Positions 8,763 to 17,796 are shown, counted from the stretch's first letter. The stretch: DNA of 64,000 bases from Pseudomonas sp. dw_358 (GCF_018449655.1 NZ_JAAVUX010000012.1:97536-161535), one strand, 5' to 3'. Translations and numbers: made by a program. The notes: generated by a model not told the origin, from the sequence alone.

Positions 8763-8781
8763 TCGCTGGCCTGACAGATAA

Positions 8782-8807
8782 AAGCCTCACTTCGGTGGGG
8801 CTTTTTT
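8782..8807 (+). terminator. Intrinsic terminator after the DUF3108 gene
   Basis: AAGCCTCAC and GTGGGGCTT (one G-T pair) enclose a TTCG tetraloop and are followed by a T-run (8802-8807). It closes the purM-purN-DUF3108 unit. Confidence 0.85.
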
Positions 8808-9080
8808 GCGACCGATGATCCGATATCGCCTGACCTGCATCGCGACAAAGGTCATGACGCGATCCAGGTGATGATCAGCCAACCTAAACAAAAATTCATC
8901 AACCGCTCTAGCCTGCGACAAAGCGACGCAGCCCAGCTAGCACGCGGGTTTCAGGATTATGTGAATTCCTGCAACAACTACTTGCCGCAAATGTTCATTT
9001 ACTTAGCCGGCTACGAAAATATATAACAAAGCCATGCACCCGAGGTGCTGCTGAAGATCAATGCAATTGGAGCATTCAGA
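8808..9080. promoter_or_regulatory. Long upstream region of the 62-aa gene, with a possible promoter
   Basis: 273 bp with no gene I can support. The 3' half is AT-richer than the surroundings and contains ATATATAAC near 9018-9026, a good -10-like sequence about 55 bases before the next start codon. No clear -35 is present at the expected distance. Confidence 0.35.
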
Positions 9081-9269
9081 ATGACTGTGAAAGTAAGCGA
9101 ACGCGACGATTCCCATAAGTCCCACGAAGGCGTAGCCGCCGGTATTCGTATCTGGGATGTCTATCAGCAAGACCTGCTGGTCGGCATGTTCCACAACGAA
9201 AGCGATGCCCAGAACTACAAAGCCGAGCTGGAAGTACTGGAAAGTAAACGCCAGCAGCAAGCCAGTTAA
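9081..9269 (+). CDS. Small protein of unknown function, 62 aa
   Basis: The ATG at 9081 is preceded by GGAG eight bases upstream, and the gene ends in a strong bidirectional terminator, so it looks like a stand-alone real gene. The product is acidic and soluble: a charged N-terminus (KVSERDDSHKSHEG), a central GIRIWDVYQQDLLVGMFHNE segment and a C-terminal helix rich in Glu, Lys and Gln. I recognise no domain. An in-frame ATG 12 codons upstream lacks a ribosome binding site. Similar short proteins occur across pseudomonads, but I cannot name a function. Confidence 0.7.
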   Translation: MTVKVSERDDSHKSHEGVAAGIRIWDVYQQDLLVGMFHNESDAQNYKAELEVLESKRQQQAS

Positions 9270-9289
9270 TGGTTGTCTGCCTTCAAGAC

Positions 9290-9317
9290 GACAAACCCCG
9301 CTTCGGCGGGGTTTGTC
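9290..9317. terminator. Bidirectional terminator hairpin
   Basis: A perfect 12-bp stem: GACAAACCCCGC at 9290-9301 and GCGGGGTTTGTC at 9306-9317, with a TTCG loop. It sits between the converging 62-aa gene and the DUF2058 gene and can serve both strands. Confidence 0.85.
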
Positions 9318-9334
9318 GTTTCAGGGCGAGGTGA

Positions 9335-9877
9335 TTACCACATCAGATCGTCAGGGATCTTGTAGGCCGCATACGGATCATCACCGGCTTCCACTTCCTC
9401 GGTGGCCGTGTTGAGCAACACAATACGGCGTGGGTCGCGCTCCTGGACCTTGAGTGCCGCTTCGCGCGGGATGACTTCATAACCCCCGCCATGCTGCACG
9501 ATCGCCAGCGCCCCGCTGCTCAGCTTGCTGCGCATCAACGCATTGACGGACAGGCGCTTGACCTTCTTGTCATCGACGAAGTTGTAGTAATCCTCGCCGG
9601 TCAATTTGGGCAGGCGCGTCGCTTCGATCAGTTGCTTGACCTGCGCGGCACGGGCCTTCTGCTCGACTTTTTCCTGTTGCTGACGGTTGAGCTCCTGGTC
9701 GCGCCTGACCTTTTCGGCCATCGCTTCCTGTGCCAGGCGCTGCTGGGTGTCATCCACCTCGACCTGGCCCTTGTTCTCCATCCGTTTCTGTTTCTGTTTT
9801 TCTTTACTGACCTGCTTGACCTGTTTCTGGTTGACCAGACCGGCTTTCAGCAATTGGTCGCGAAGGGAAATACTCAT
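9335..9877 (-). CDS. DUF2058 family protein (YaiL-like)
   Basis: A 180-aa soluble protein. The N-terminus MSISLRDQLLKAGLVNQKQ is followed by a highly charged Lys/Gln/Glu coiled-coil region (about residues 20-80) and a C-terminal domain containing KVKRLSVNALMRSKLSSG and GGGYEVIPREAA. This matches DUF2058, sometimes described as a nucleoprotein/polynucleotide-associated family; its function is not established. The frame continues 22 codons upstream, but the ATG at 9877 gives the conserved start. It lies 17 bases after mazG and probably shares its transcript. Confidence 0.85.
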   Translation of the reverse strand: MSISLRDQLLKAGLVNQKQVKQVSKEKQKQKRMENKGQVEVDDTQQRLAQEAMAEKVRRDQELNRQQQEKVEQKARAAQVKQLIEATRLPKLTGEDYYNFVDDKKVKRLSVNALMRSKLSSGALAIVQHGGGYEVIPREAALKVQERDPRRIVLLNTATEEVEAGDDPYAAYKIPDDLMW

Positions 9878-9894
9878 GGTGTACTCACTTAGGC

Positions 9895-10728
9895 TCAGCC
9901 GCAGCTGGGCAGGTTCTTTTCCTGACGTTTGGCTTCGCCCCACAGAGCGTCCAGCTCATCCAGGGCACAATCTTCAATCGGACGACCCCTGTCGCGCAAT
10001 GCCTGTTCGATAAAACGAAAGCGCCGATCGAACTTGCGATTGGCGCCGCGCAGGGCGTTTTCCGGGTCGACCTTGAGCTGGCGAGCCAGATTGACCACGC
10101 TGAACAGCAGGTCGCCCAGCTCGTCCTCTATGGCCAGCGTGTCGCCACCGGCCATGGCTTCCAGCACTTCATCCAGCTCTTCGCGGACCTTGTCCACCAC
10201 CGGCAGTGCCGCCGGCCAGTCGAAGCCCACGGTAGCCGCGCGCTTCTGCAACTTGGCGGCGCGGCTCAGGGCCGGCAGTGCCGCCGGCACATCGTCGAGC
10301 AATGACAGTTGTTCGGGCACCGTGGCTTTCTCCGCACGCTCCTGGGCCTTGATCTCCTCCCAGCGCTGTTTGACTTGAGTGTCATCCAGCCTGGGCAAGT
10401 CCAGAGGCCCGTAGAGGTCGCCGGTGGGAAACACATGAGGATGGCGGCGGATCAACTTGCGGGTGATGCCATCGACCACCGCGTCGAATTCGAATCGGCC
10501 CTCTTCACGGGCAAGCTGGCTGTAATACACCACCTGGAACAGCAAGTCGCCCAGCTCGCCGCGCAGCTGGTCGAAATCGCCCAGCTCGATGGCGTCGGCC
10601 ACTTCGTAGGCTTCTTCGAGGGTGTGCGGGACGATGCTCGCGTAGTTCTGCTTGAGGTCCCAGGGGCAGCCATATTGCGGGTCGCGCAGGCGGGCCATAA
10701 GGTTGAGAAGGTCTTGCAGGCTGTACAT
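9895..10728 (-). CDS. mazG: Nucleoside triphosphate pyrophosphohydrolase MazG
   Basis: A 277-aa two-domain MazG that hydrolyses (d)NTPs to monophosphate and pyrophosphate, thought to clean up aberrant nucleotides and, in E. coli, to affect (p)ppGpp levels. Two MazG repeats are visible: EEAYEVADAIELGDFDQLR with ELGDLLFQVVYYSQ, and a second with ELDEVLEAMAGGD and ELGDLLFSVVNLARQ. The metal-binding EExxE and ExxD residues are present in both. It is downstream of relA on the same strand, as in E. coli, across about 107 bp containing a REP-like repeat. Confidence 0.95.
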   Translation of the reverse strand: MYSLQDLLNLMARLRDPQYGCPWDLKQNYASIVPHTLEEAYEVADAIELGDFDQLRGELGDLLFQVVYYSQLAREEGRFEFDAVVDGITRKLIRRHPHVFPTGDLYGPLDLPRLDDTQVKQRWEEIKAQERAEKATVPEQLSLLDDVPAALPALSRAAKLQKRAATVGFDWPAALPVVDKVREELDEVLEAMAGGDTLAIEDELGDLLFSVVNLARQLKVDPENALRGANRKFDRRFRFIEQALRDRGRPIEDCALDELDALWGEAKRQEKNLPSCG

Positions 10729-10768
10729 TCGCTAAGTTCTCGATGCTGGCCAATGGCGTCTCGTGGCA

Positions 10769-10807
10769 GCAGGCCTTGGCAGCGACGCTATCGCGGCCAA
10801 GGCCTGC
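10769..10807. repeat. REP-like inverted repeat between relA and mazG
   Basis: GCAGGCCTTGG at 10769-10779 pairs perfectly with CCAAGGCCTGC at 10797-10807 across a 17-base loop. The sequence matches the common pseudomonad REP phrase built on CAGGCCTTGGCCGCGAT. It lies inside the relA-mazG unit and could stabilise the upstream message. Confidence 0.65.
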
Positions 10808-10835
10808 CCCCACAGAGCCCGGCCGAAGACGGGTA

Positions 10836-13079
10836 TCAAGGCGTGCGATTACGCCGCGTCTCGATGATGTTCGGCAACTGCGAAATGCGCCCCAGCAAGC
10901 GACCCAGCGCATCCAGGCCGGGAATCTCGATGGTCAGGGACATCAGCGCGGTGTTGTCTTCCTTGTTCGAGCGGGTGTTCACCGCCAGCACGTTGATCCG
11001 CTCGTTGAGCAGCACCTGGGATACGTCACGCAGCAGACCGGAACGGTCGTAGGCGCGAATGATGATGTCCACGGGATAGGTGAGCACCGGCACTGGCCCC
11101 CAGCTGACCTGAATGATGCGCTCTGGCTCGCGTCCGCCCAGTTGCAGCACCGAGGCACAGTCCTGACGGTGAATGCTCACGCCGCGCCCCTGGGTGATGT
11201 AGCCGACGATGGCATCGCCCGGCAAAGGCTGGCAGCAGCCTGCCATCTGCGTCATCAGGTTGCCGACGCCCTGGATCTGGATGTCGCCACGCTTGCCAGG
11301 CTTGTAGCCGGTAGCCTTGCGCGGAATCAGCTCCAATTGCTCGTTGCCGCGCTCGGGCTCCACCAGCTGCTGGGCGGCATTGACCAGATGGGCAATGCGC
11401 AGATCCCCTGCACCGAGGGCAGCGAACATGTCATCGGCGGTCTTGTAGTTGACCTTCTCGGCCAGGTGATCGAAATCCACCTGCGGCAGCCCCAGGCGGC
11501 TCAGCTCGCGCTCGAGCAGGGTGCGCCCGGCGGCGACGTTCTGGTCGCGGGCCTGCAACTTGAACCAGTGGACAATCTTGGCCCGGGCCCGGGACGTGGT
11601 CACGTAGCCCAGGTTGGAGTTCAGCCAGTCGCGGCTCGGCGTGCCGTGCTTGCTGGTGATGATCTCCACCTGCTCGCCAGTGTTGAGGCTGTAGTTGAGC
11701 GGCACGATCCGCCCGTTGATCTTCGCGCCCCGGCAGTTGTGGCCGATTTCGGTGTGCACCCGGTAGGCGAAGTCCAGCGGCGTCGCGCCCTTGGGCAAGT
11801 CGATGGCATGGCCGTCGGGGGTGAACACATAGACCCGGTCGGGCTCGATATCGACCCGCAACTGCTCGGCCAGGCCACCAATGTCGCCCAGTTCCTCGTG
11901 CCATTCGAGCACTTGGCGCAGCCACGAGATCTTCTCTTCGTAGTGGTTGGACCCGGATTTGACGTCGGTGCCTTTGTAACGCCAGTGGGCACAGACCCCC
12001 AGCTCGGCCTCTTCGTGCATGGCGTGGGTGCGGATCTGCACCTCCAGCACTTTGCCTTCAGGCCCGATCACGGCGGTATGCAGCGAGCGGTAGCCGTTTT
12101 CCTTGGGATTGGCGATGTAGTCGTCGAACTCCTTGGGGATGTGCCGCCACAAGGTGTGCACGATGCCCAACGCGGTGTAGCAGTCGCGCATTTCCGGAAC
12201 CAGCACGCGTACGGCGCGAACGTCGTAGATCTGGCTGAATTCCAGGCCCTTGCGCTGCATTTTGCGCCAGATGGAATAGATGTGCTTGGCCCGGCCACTG
12301 ATGTCGGCCTTGACCCCGGTATTGAGCAGTTCGTCGTGCAGCTGGCTCATGACTTCGCTGATGAACCGTTCCCGGTCCATGCGCCGCTCGTGCAGCAGCT
12401 TGGCGATCTGCTTGTACTGATCGGGCTCCAGGTAGCGGAAAGACAGGTCTTCCAGCTCCCATTTGATATGGCCGATACCCAGCCGGTGGGCCAGCGGAGC
12501 GTAGATGTCGAAGACTTCGCGGGCGACCCGATTGCGTTTTTCGTCGTCGGCGCTTTTCACCGCGCGAATGGCGCAGGTGCGCTCGGCCAGCTTGATCAAA
12601 GCCACGCGGACATCGTCGACCATGGCCACCAGCATCTTGCGCAGGTTCTCGACCTGGGCCTGGGAGCCCAGCACCAGCGACTGGCGAGGGCTCAGGCTGG
12701 CGCTGATGGCGGCCATGCGCAGCACGCCGTCGATCAGCTTGGTGACGGTACCGCCGAAGCGGGCTTCCACTTCCGCCAGGGTGACCCGTCCTTCACGCAC
12801 GGCGCGGTAGATGACCGCCGCCATCAGCGAGTCCTGGTCGAGCTTGAGATCGGCGAGAATCTCGGCGATCTCCAGACCCGCCTGGAAACACGAGGTGCCA
12901 TCGGCCCATGAATGCTTGGCCATGTTACCGAGTTGCTCGGCCTGCAGCGCGAACTCGCAGGCCGCCTTGAGGGCCCCGCGGTCGAGCACCAGGTCGACAC
13001 TGACGATGTGGTCGAGCCATGCATCGAGATTGATACTGCCGTCAGTGTTGACCGGCTGGTGTGCTCTCACCTGTACCAT
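10836..13079 (-). CDS. relA: GTP pyrophosphokinase RelA
   Basis: A 747-aa long RSH protein that makes (p)ppGpp from GTP/GDP and ATP on stalled ribosomes. Order of domains: a degenerate HD region (about 40-190; the hydrolase HDxxED motif is replaced around AVIYRAVREGRVT, so it should not hydrolyse ppGpp), the synthetase (about 245-355, with the EFDDYIANPK segment, the EXDD form typical of RelA rather than SpoT), TGS (about 405-465) and a C-terminal ACT domain (about 665-745, PVDIIIRAYDRSGLLRDVSQ). Length agrees with E. coli RelA. The ATG at 13079 is the likely start. rlmD is upstream and mazG downstream. Confidence 0.97.
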   Translation of the reverse strand: MVQVRAHQPVNTDGSINLDAWLDHIVSVDLVLDRGALKAACEFALQAEQLGNMAKHSWADGTSCFQAGLEIAEILADLKLDQDSLMAAVIYRAVREGRVTLAEVEARFGGTVTKLIDGVLRMAAISASLSPRQSLVLGSQAQVENLRKMLVAMVDDVRVALIKLAERTCAIRAVKSADDEKRNRVAREVFDIYAPLAHRLGIGHIKWELEDLSFRYLEPDQYKQIAKLLHERRMDRERFISEVMSQLHDELLNTGVKADISGRAKHIYSIWRKMQRKGLEFSQIYDVRAVRVLVPEMRDCYTALGIVHTLWRHIPKEFDDYIANPKENGYRSLHTAVIGPEGKVLEVQIRTHAMHEEAELGVCAHWRYKGTDVKSGSNHYEEKISWLRQVLEWHEELGDIGGLAEQLRVDIEPDRVYVFTPDGHAIDLPKGATPLDFAYRVHTEIGHNCRGAKINGRIVPLNYSLNTGEQVEIITSKHGTPSRDWLNSNLGYVTTSRARAKIVHWFKLQARDQNVAAGRTLLERELSRLGLPQVDFDHLAEKVNYKTADDMFAALGAGDLRIAHLVNAAQQLVEPERGNEQLELIPRKATGYKPGKRGDIQIQGVGNLMTQMAGCCQPLPGDAIVGYITQGRGVSIHRQDCASVLQLGGREPERIIQVSWGPVPVLTYPVDIIIRAYDRSGLLRDVSQVLLNERINVLAVNTRSNKEDNTALMSLTIEIPGLDALGRLLGRISQLPNIIETRRNRTP

Positions 13080-13160
13080 CTTGGTTACCTTCCCTAAGAT
13101 GCATCGAAATGCATCAACAATCGCTGGCTAAGCCCCTGCTGGGCCGGCAGGGCAGTGTTG

Positions 13161-14546
13161 CTACACGCCAGTCGGAGTTGACGAGCCTTCCTGGCTCGTT
13201 TCGAATAACGCCATCGCCTCGACATGTGCGGTTTGCGGAAACATGTCGAGGATTCCGGCCCGTTTTAACCTGTAGCCCTGCTTGAGCAATTCGACCGCAT
13301 CGCGCGCCAGAGTTGCAGGATTGCAGGACACATAAACCAATCGCTTCGCACCCAGGGCGGCAACATGTTTCACCACCTCCAGAGCGCCATCGCGGGGCGG
13401 GTCGAGGAGCACTGCAGCAAACCCCTCCTTCGCCCATGGAGACCCGGCCAGAGGCTGCGCCAGATCCGCCTGAAAAAATGTCGCATTGCCGACCCCGTTG
13501 CTGACCGCGTTGACCGCGGCGCGCTCGACCATTACGCCGACGCCTTCCACGGCCACCACCTCTCGGGCCAGGCCCGCCAATGGCAGGGCAAAATTGCCGA
13601 GGCCGCAGAACAGGTCCAGAACTCGCTCATCGCGGCTCGGCGCCAACCAGTTCAGCGCCTGCTCGATCATCGCCGTATTGACCTCGGCGTTGACCTGGAC
13701 AAAATCACCCGGCTGGTACGCCAACTGCAAACCCCAGGGTCGCAAGGCATAGCCCAACGGCTGCTCGGGCTGGTCAGGCTGCGGCTCGCCATCGCCCTGC
13801 AGCCACAGCTGTGCGTCGTGCTCACGGCAAAACTGTTGCAGAGAAGCCAGATCAGCCTCTGCCAGCGGTGCTACATGGCGTAACAGTAGCGCTTGGCCAG
13901 TACCACTGAACAACTCGACATGCCCCAGCACCTGTGGCTTGACGAAGCCGTGCAACAGCGCAGGCAGCGTTTTCATCAGTGCCTGCAAAGGCTGTACCAG
14001 CACCAGGCAGTCATCGATGGGCACGATGTCCTGGCTGGCGGCGGCACGAAACCCTACGTCCAGACGGCGCGCACGCTGATCCCAGCGCACCGCGATCCGC
14101 GCGCGGCGGCGGTAGCCCAGTTCCGGGCCCGCCAACGGCGCTGCCCACTCCTGGGGCTCGATATGGGCGACACGGGATAACTGCTCGGTCAGTTGGCGCT
14201 GCTTGAGCTGCAACTGCTCGGCGTGAGGTAAATGCTGCACGCTGCAACCGCCGCAGGTGCCGAAGTGCTTGCAAGGCGCCGTGCGGCGGCTGGGGCTGGC
14301 GGTGTAGACCCGCTCGGTGCGCGCTTCCACCACTTTGCCATGGGCGTTGAGCACCCGTGCCTCGACCTCTTCATCGGCCAGGGCACCGGCGACAAACCAG
14401 GTACGCCCGTCCAGAAATGCGATGCCGCGGCCGTCACTGCTCAGGCGCTCGATGGTCAGGCGCTGTTTCTTGCCGGCCGGAATCTGGCTGATGCGCGTGC
14501 CGCCCGCAGGTTGGAAACGCAGCCCGGGCTTGCCTTTGCCGGCCAT
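13161..14546 (-). CDS. rlmD: 23S rRNA (uracil-1939-C5)-methyltransferase RlmD
   Basis: A 461-aa SAM-dependent enzyme that makes m5U1939 in 23S rRNA. A TRAM domain occupies about residues 20-80. The Fe-S cluster cysteines appear as Cys92, Cys98, Cys101 (CKHFGTCGGC) and Cys180 (IDDC). The methyltransferase domain has VLDLFCGLGNFALPLA for SAM and VYVSCNPATLARD with the catalytic cysteine. Its start overlaps the cysM stop by one base in TGATG, implying coupled translation. relA follows about 80 bp downstream. The gene order cysM-rlmD-relA-mazG matches what I recall in P. aeruginosa. Confidence 0.96.
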   Translation of the reverse strand: MAGKGKPGLRFQPAGGTRISQIPAGKKQRLTIERLSSDGRGIAFLDGRTWFVAGALADEEVEARVLNAHGKVVEARTERVYTASPSRRTAPCKHFGTCGGCSVQHLPHAEQLQLKQRQLTEQLSRVAHIEPQEWAAPLAGPELGYRRRARIAVRWDQRARRLDVGFRAAASQDIVPIDDCLVLVQPLQALMKTLPALLHGFVKPQVLGHVELFSGTGQALLLRHVAPLAEADLASLQQFCREHDAQLWLQGDGEPQPDQPEQPLGYALRPWGLQLAYQPGDFVQVNAEVNTAMIEQALNWLAPSRDERVLDLFCGLGNFALPLAGLAREVVAVEGVGVMVERAAVNAVSNGVGNATFFQADLAQPLAGSPWAKEGFAAVLLDPPRDGALEVVKHVAALGAKRLVYVSCNPATLARDAVELLKQGYRLKRAGILDMFPQTAHVEAMALFETSQEGSSTPTGV

Positions 14547-15448
14547 CAGTTGGGCGCGTCGAAAATGCCGCTGGACAGGTAGCGATCGCCGCGGTCACAG
14601 ACGATGGCGACGATGACCGCGTTTTCCAGCTCTTGAGACAAGCGCAACATGGCCGCCACCGCGCCGCCCGAGGACACGCCGCAGAAGATGCCTTCCTCGC
14701 GGGCCAGGCGCCGGGTCACGTCTTCGGCTTCGGCCTGAGCCATGTCGACGATGCGATCGACGCGCTCGGCCTGGTAGATCTTCGGCAGATATTCCTGCGG
14801 CCAGCGGCGAATACCGGGAATGGCCGAGCCTTCCATGGGCTGCAAGCCGACGATCTGCACCTGGGGGTTGCGCTCCTTGAGGTAGCGCGAGGTGCCCATG
14901 ATGGTCCCGGTGGTGCCCATGGAGCTGACGAAGTGGGTAATGGTGCCCTCGGTCTGCTGCCAGATTTCCGGACCGGTGCTGCGGTAGTGCGCTTCCGGAT
15001 TGTCGCCGTTGGCAAACTGATCGAGTACCTTGCCACGGCCTTCGGCCTGCATGCGTTCGGCCAGGTCGCGGGCACCTTCCATGCCCTCTTCACGGGTGAC
15101 CAGAATGAGTTGCGCACCGTAGGCCGTCATGGCGGCCTTGCGCTCGGCGGTGGAGTTGTCGGGCATGATGAGGATCATCTTGTAGCCCTTGATTGCCGCC
15201 GCCATGGCCAAGGCAATGCCGGTATTGCCCGAGGTCGCCTCGATCAACGTGTCGCCAGGCTGGATCTGCCCACGGCTTTCGGCGCGGCTGATCATCGACA
15301 GCGCGGGACGGTCCTTGACCGAGCCAGCCGGATTGTTGCCCTCCAGCTTGAGCAGCAGAGTATTGCTGGTCACACCGGCCAGGCGCTGCAAGCGCACCAG
15401 TGGGGTATTGCCGACGCAATCGGCGATGGTGAGGTACTGCACGGTCAT
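14546..15448 (-). CDS. cysM: Cysteine synthase B
   Basis: A 300-aa PLP enzyme that forms cysteine from O-acetylserine and sulfide; CysM can also use thiosulfate. The PLP lysine is Lys45 in NNPAGSVKDRPAL; the substrate/phosphate loops are EATSGNTGIALA and GTTGTIMGTSRYL. The pattern (short form, GLQPMEGSAIPGIRRW) fits CysM better than CysK. It heads the cysM-rlmD-relA-mazG run on the minus strand. Between it and the upstream sensor kinase gene are 87 bp. Confidence 0.95.
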   Translation of the reverse strand: MTVQYLTIADCVGNTPLVRLQRLAGVTSNTLLLKLEGNNPAGSVKDRPALSMISRAESRGQIQPGDTLIEATSGNTGIALAMAAAIKGYKMILIMPDNSTAERKAAMTAYGAQLILVTREEGMEGARDLAERMQAEGRGKVLDQFANGDNPEAHYRSTGPEIWQQTEGTITHFVSSMGTTGTIMGTSRYLKERNPQVQIVGLQPMEGSAIPGIRRWPQEYLPKIYQAERVDRIVDMAQAEAEDVTRRLAREEGIFCGVSSGGAVAAMLRLSQELENAVIVAIVCDRGDRYLSSGIFDAPN

Positions 15449-15535
15449 GATGTATTCGCAATCCGGCCTGCGGGAGGTTGCCTATCATACCGGCAAACGT
15501 CGCCAGCCCATATCACGCAAAGTGAGGGCTTTATA

Positions 15536-16945
15536 TCAGCTGGTTATATACAACCGGGGCGGCTCGTTTACAGTCGGGTTCGACACCGCGCCAAGGACCG
15601 CTCGGGGCAAGCGCAGGTTTACCCGCAACCCCTTGCGATTGTTCTGCGCCCACAGCTGCCCACCCTGCGCCACCACCGAGCGCCGCGCAATGCTCAGGCC
15701 CAATCCGAAACCGCCATCCCCCGGGCGCGAGCCATCGAGGCGGATGAACGGATCGAAGATTCGCTCAAGATCCCCGGGCGCCACGCCACCGCCCTCGTCG
15801 TCCAGCCACAGCAGCCAATCCTCCTCCAGCAGGCGGCCGTGCAGGGTGATGCGGCCATGGGCCGGCGAGTGGCGGATGGCATTGCGCAGGATATTCTCCA
15901 GGGCCTGGGCAAGGGCATTGAGGTCGCCCATAAGCCAACACTCGGCCGCCACGGCACAGTGCAACTGTGCCGAGGGCCAGCGGGTTTCGTAACAGGCATT
16001 TTCGGCAACCATCTCCCATAACGCTTGCAGCTGGATGGGCTCGCGTGCCTGAGGGGTACGCTCGGCATCCAGCCAGGCCAGTTGCAGGGTGTCCTCCACC
16101 AGCCGCTGCATGCCGTCGATTTCCCGGTCCAGGCGCTGACGCAGGCGGCCGGGATCCGCCTCGCTCTCGCTGGCGACTTTCAAGCGGCTCAAGGGGGTGC
16201 GCAGCTCGTGGGACAGATCGCGTAACAGTTGATGCTGCAAGGCCACCGTGCCCTGCAGACGCTCGGAAAGCTGATCGAACGCCCGCCCCAGCTCGCCCAA
16301 TTCATCCTTGCGCATCGTGGTTGCAGCAGAAAGGCGTGTGCCCAGCGGGTCAGCCTGCCAGGCGTTGGCCTGCTCGCGCAGATCGTTCAGCGGACGGATC
16401 AGCAAGCGATACAGGCCGATACAGAACAATAGCGTCAGCAGCGCCGGTAACAGCCCGTTAGTCACCATTTGCCAGAGTATGGCGTAGCGCCCTGGCATGA
16501 GTTCTGCGGGCAACTGGATGACCAGGCTGCCACTGGCCGGGTCTCCGGGAAAGTCCACTTTCAGCCAGGGCGCCCCAAGCGCGCGCTTGCTGACCGGCCA
16601 ATCGATACCGCGCAGAAAGGTCAGATGGCGACGCATTTCGGCAGTCAAGGGCTCGCTGCCCATGACTTGCAGGTTGCCATCCACCAGGGTGACGGCGCTG
16701 TCGCTGTGACGCCGGCGAAAGTGTGCCAGCCAGGCATCGACGCCCACGCGGCCGCCGTTCTTCCAGGCTTGCTCGGCCTGGCGCGCGTAGTGCAGCAGGT
16801 CGGCCCGTACCGTCTCGGACAGATAGGCATTGCGCTCCTGCACATAGCGGCCGACCGACCAGCTCAGACTGATCATCAAAAGCGAGAAGCCCACCAGCAA
16901 AATGGCCAGACGCCAGAACAGCGAATGCCGCCCCGGCAGGTTCAT
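15536..16945 (-). CDS. Sensor histidine kinase, PirS/PfeS-like
   Basis: A 469-aa inner-membrane kinase. Membrane spans lie near residues 10-32 and 160-182, bracketing a periplasmic sensor of about 125 residues; a HAMP region follows (about 183-235). The phosphoacceptor is His246 in LSHELRTPLSR, with an N box (ALENILRNAIRH), G1 (DEGGG) and G2 (GFGLGLSIARR). It overlaps the response-regulator gene by four bases (ATGA). The position between gacS and cysM is where I recall the P. aeruginosa enterobactin-responsive PirRS system, so it is probably an orthologue. No TonB receptor gene is adjacent here, so the ligand is only inferred. Confidence 0.85.
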   Translation of the reverse strand: MNLPGRHSLFWRLAILLVGFSLLMISLSWSVGRYVQERNAYLSETVRADLLHYARQAEQAWKNGGRVGVDAWLAHFRRRHSDSAVTLVDGNLQVMGSEPLTAEMRRHLTFLRGIDWPVSKRALGAPWLKVDFPGDPASGSLVIQLPAELMPGRYAILWQMVTNGLLPALLTLLFCIGLYRLLIRPLNDLREQANAWQADPLGTRLSAATTMRKDELGELGRAFDQLSERLQGTVALQHQLLRDLSHELRTPLSRLKVASESEADPGRLRQRLDREIDGMQRLVEDTLQLAWLDAERTPQAREPIQLQALWEMVAENACYETRWPSAQLHCAVAAECWLMGDLNALAQALENILRNAIRHSPAHGRITLHGRLLEEDWLLWLDDEGGGVAPGDLERIFDPFIRLDGSRPGDGGFGLGLSIARRSVVAQGGQLWAQNNRKGLRVNLRLPRAVLGAVSNPTVNEPPRLYITS

Positions 16946-17667
16946 GACTCCAGCTCGCGGCTGCTCAAGACGTAGCCTTTGCCCCAGACCGTGCGCAACT
17001 GACGCTCGGCGTAACCCACGGCCTTGAGCTTGCGGCGGATCTGGCTGACGTGCATGTCCAGACTGCGATCATGCCGGAAATAGCCGCGCTGGAGCACGTG
17101 CTGATAAAGGAAGGCCTTGCTTGAAACCTCCTCATGTTGCCGGTGCAAAGTCTCCAGCAAGCGGTATTCGCTGGGCGTCAAGCCCGCCTGAAGGCCGTTG
17201 TGCCAGACGTCGCTGAAGGTTTCGTCGAAGCGCAAGGCGTCCACTGCCACGGCCACCGGCCCGGACTCGCGCCGCTGGCGCTCCAGCACGACGCGGCGCA
17301 GGATGGCCTCGACCCGCACTTGCAGCTCATCCATGCTGAACGGCTTGGGCAGATAATCGTCGGCACCCCGACGAAAGCCGCTGATGCGGTCATTCTCGGC
17401 CCCTAACGCCGACATCAGGATCACCGGCACTGCGGTACTCTCGCGCAGGCGCTGGAGCACATCCAGGCCGTTCATGCCCGGCATCAGAATGTCCATCAGC
17501 ACCACGTCGTAGCCCTCGGACCGGGCCAGTGCCAGGCCTTCCTGACCGTTGCGGCACCAGGTGACCTGGTAGCCGTAGCGGCCTAACTGGTCATGCACAT
17601 AGGCGCCCAGCACGGGATCGTCCTCGATGGCGAGCACGCGGGACGATGCGAGGTTTTCAAGATTCAT
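16942..17667 (-). CDS. OmpR-family response regulator, PirR/PfeR-like
   Basis: A 241-aa regulator. The receiver domain covers residues 8-125 with acidic residues IEDD, phosphoacceptor Asp59 (LMDILMPGMNG), Thr/Ser switch (ILMSALG) and Lys (YLPKPFS). A winged-helix DNA-binding domain follows at about 145-235 (LTPSEYRLLETL, DMHVSQIRRKL, VWGKGYVL). The partner kinase gene overlaps the stop codon by four bases. The gene is divergent from gacS over about 130 bp. The nearest functional guess is PirR (iron-siderophore response) from gene order; no operator or target is visible nearby. Confidence 0.87.
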   Translation of the reverse strand: MNLENLASSRVLAIEDDPVLGAYVHDQLGRYGYQVTWCRNGQEGLALARSEGYDVVLMDILMPGMNGLDVLQRLRESTAVPVILMSALGAENDRISGFRRGADDYLPKPFSMDELQVRVEAILRRVVLERQRRESGPVAVAVDALRFDETFSDVWHNGLQAGLTPSEYRLLETLHRQHEEVSSKAFLYQHVLQRGYFRHDRSLDMHVSQIRRKLKAVGYAERQLRTVWGKGYVLSSRELES

Positions 17668-17796
17668 TGTCGGATACTATTGGTTCTCGTTCATCGATTA
17701 TTCGGCAATGCCGGTGCGCCCGCAACACCTGCGGATGCAATCCACTCTGACTCGGGGTATTTTGCCTGCAGGATATCAAGTGCCCAGGAGACAGGC

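Noticed and set aside
10743..12911. A 722-codon open frame antisense to relA
   Set aside because: A shadow of relA in GC-rich DNA; composition is low-complexity with no domain, while relA on the other strand has every family motif.
15500..15536. Hairpin AGCCC...GGGCT between cysM and the sensor kinase
   Set aside because: It has a T-rich flank only on the plus strand, where no gene lies, and the stem is bulged; too weak to list as a terminator.
17668..17796. A weak Fur-box-like stretch (GATACTATTGGTTCTCG) between the PirR-like gene and gacS
   Set aside because: Only about half of the 19-bp Fur consensus matches, which is near chance, so I do not call iron control from it.
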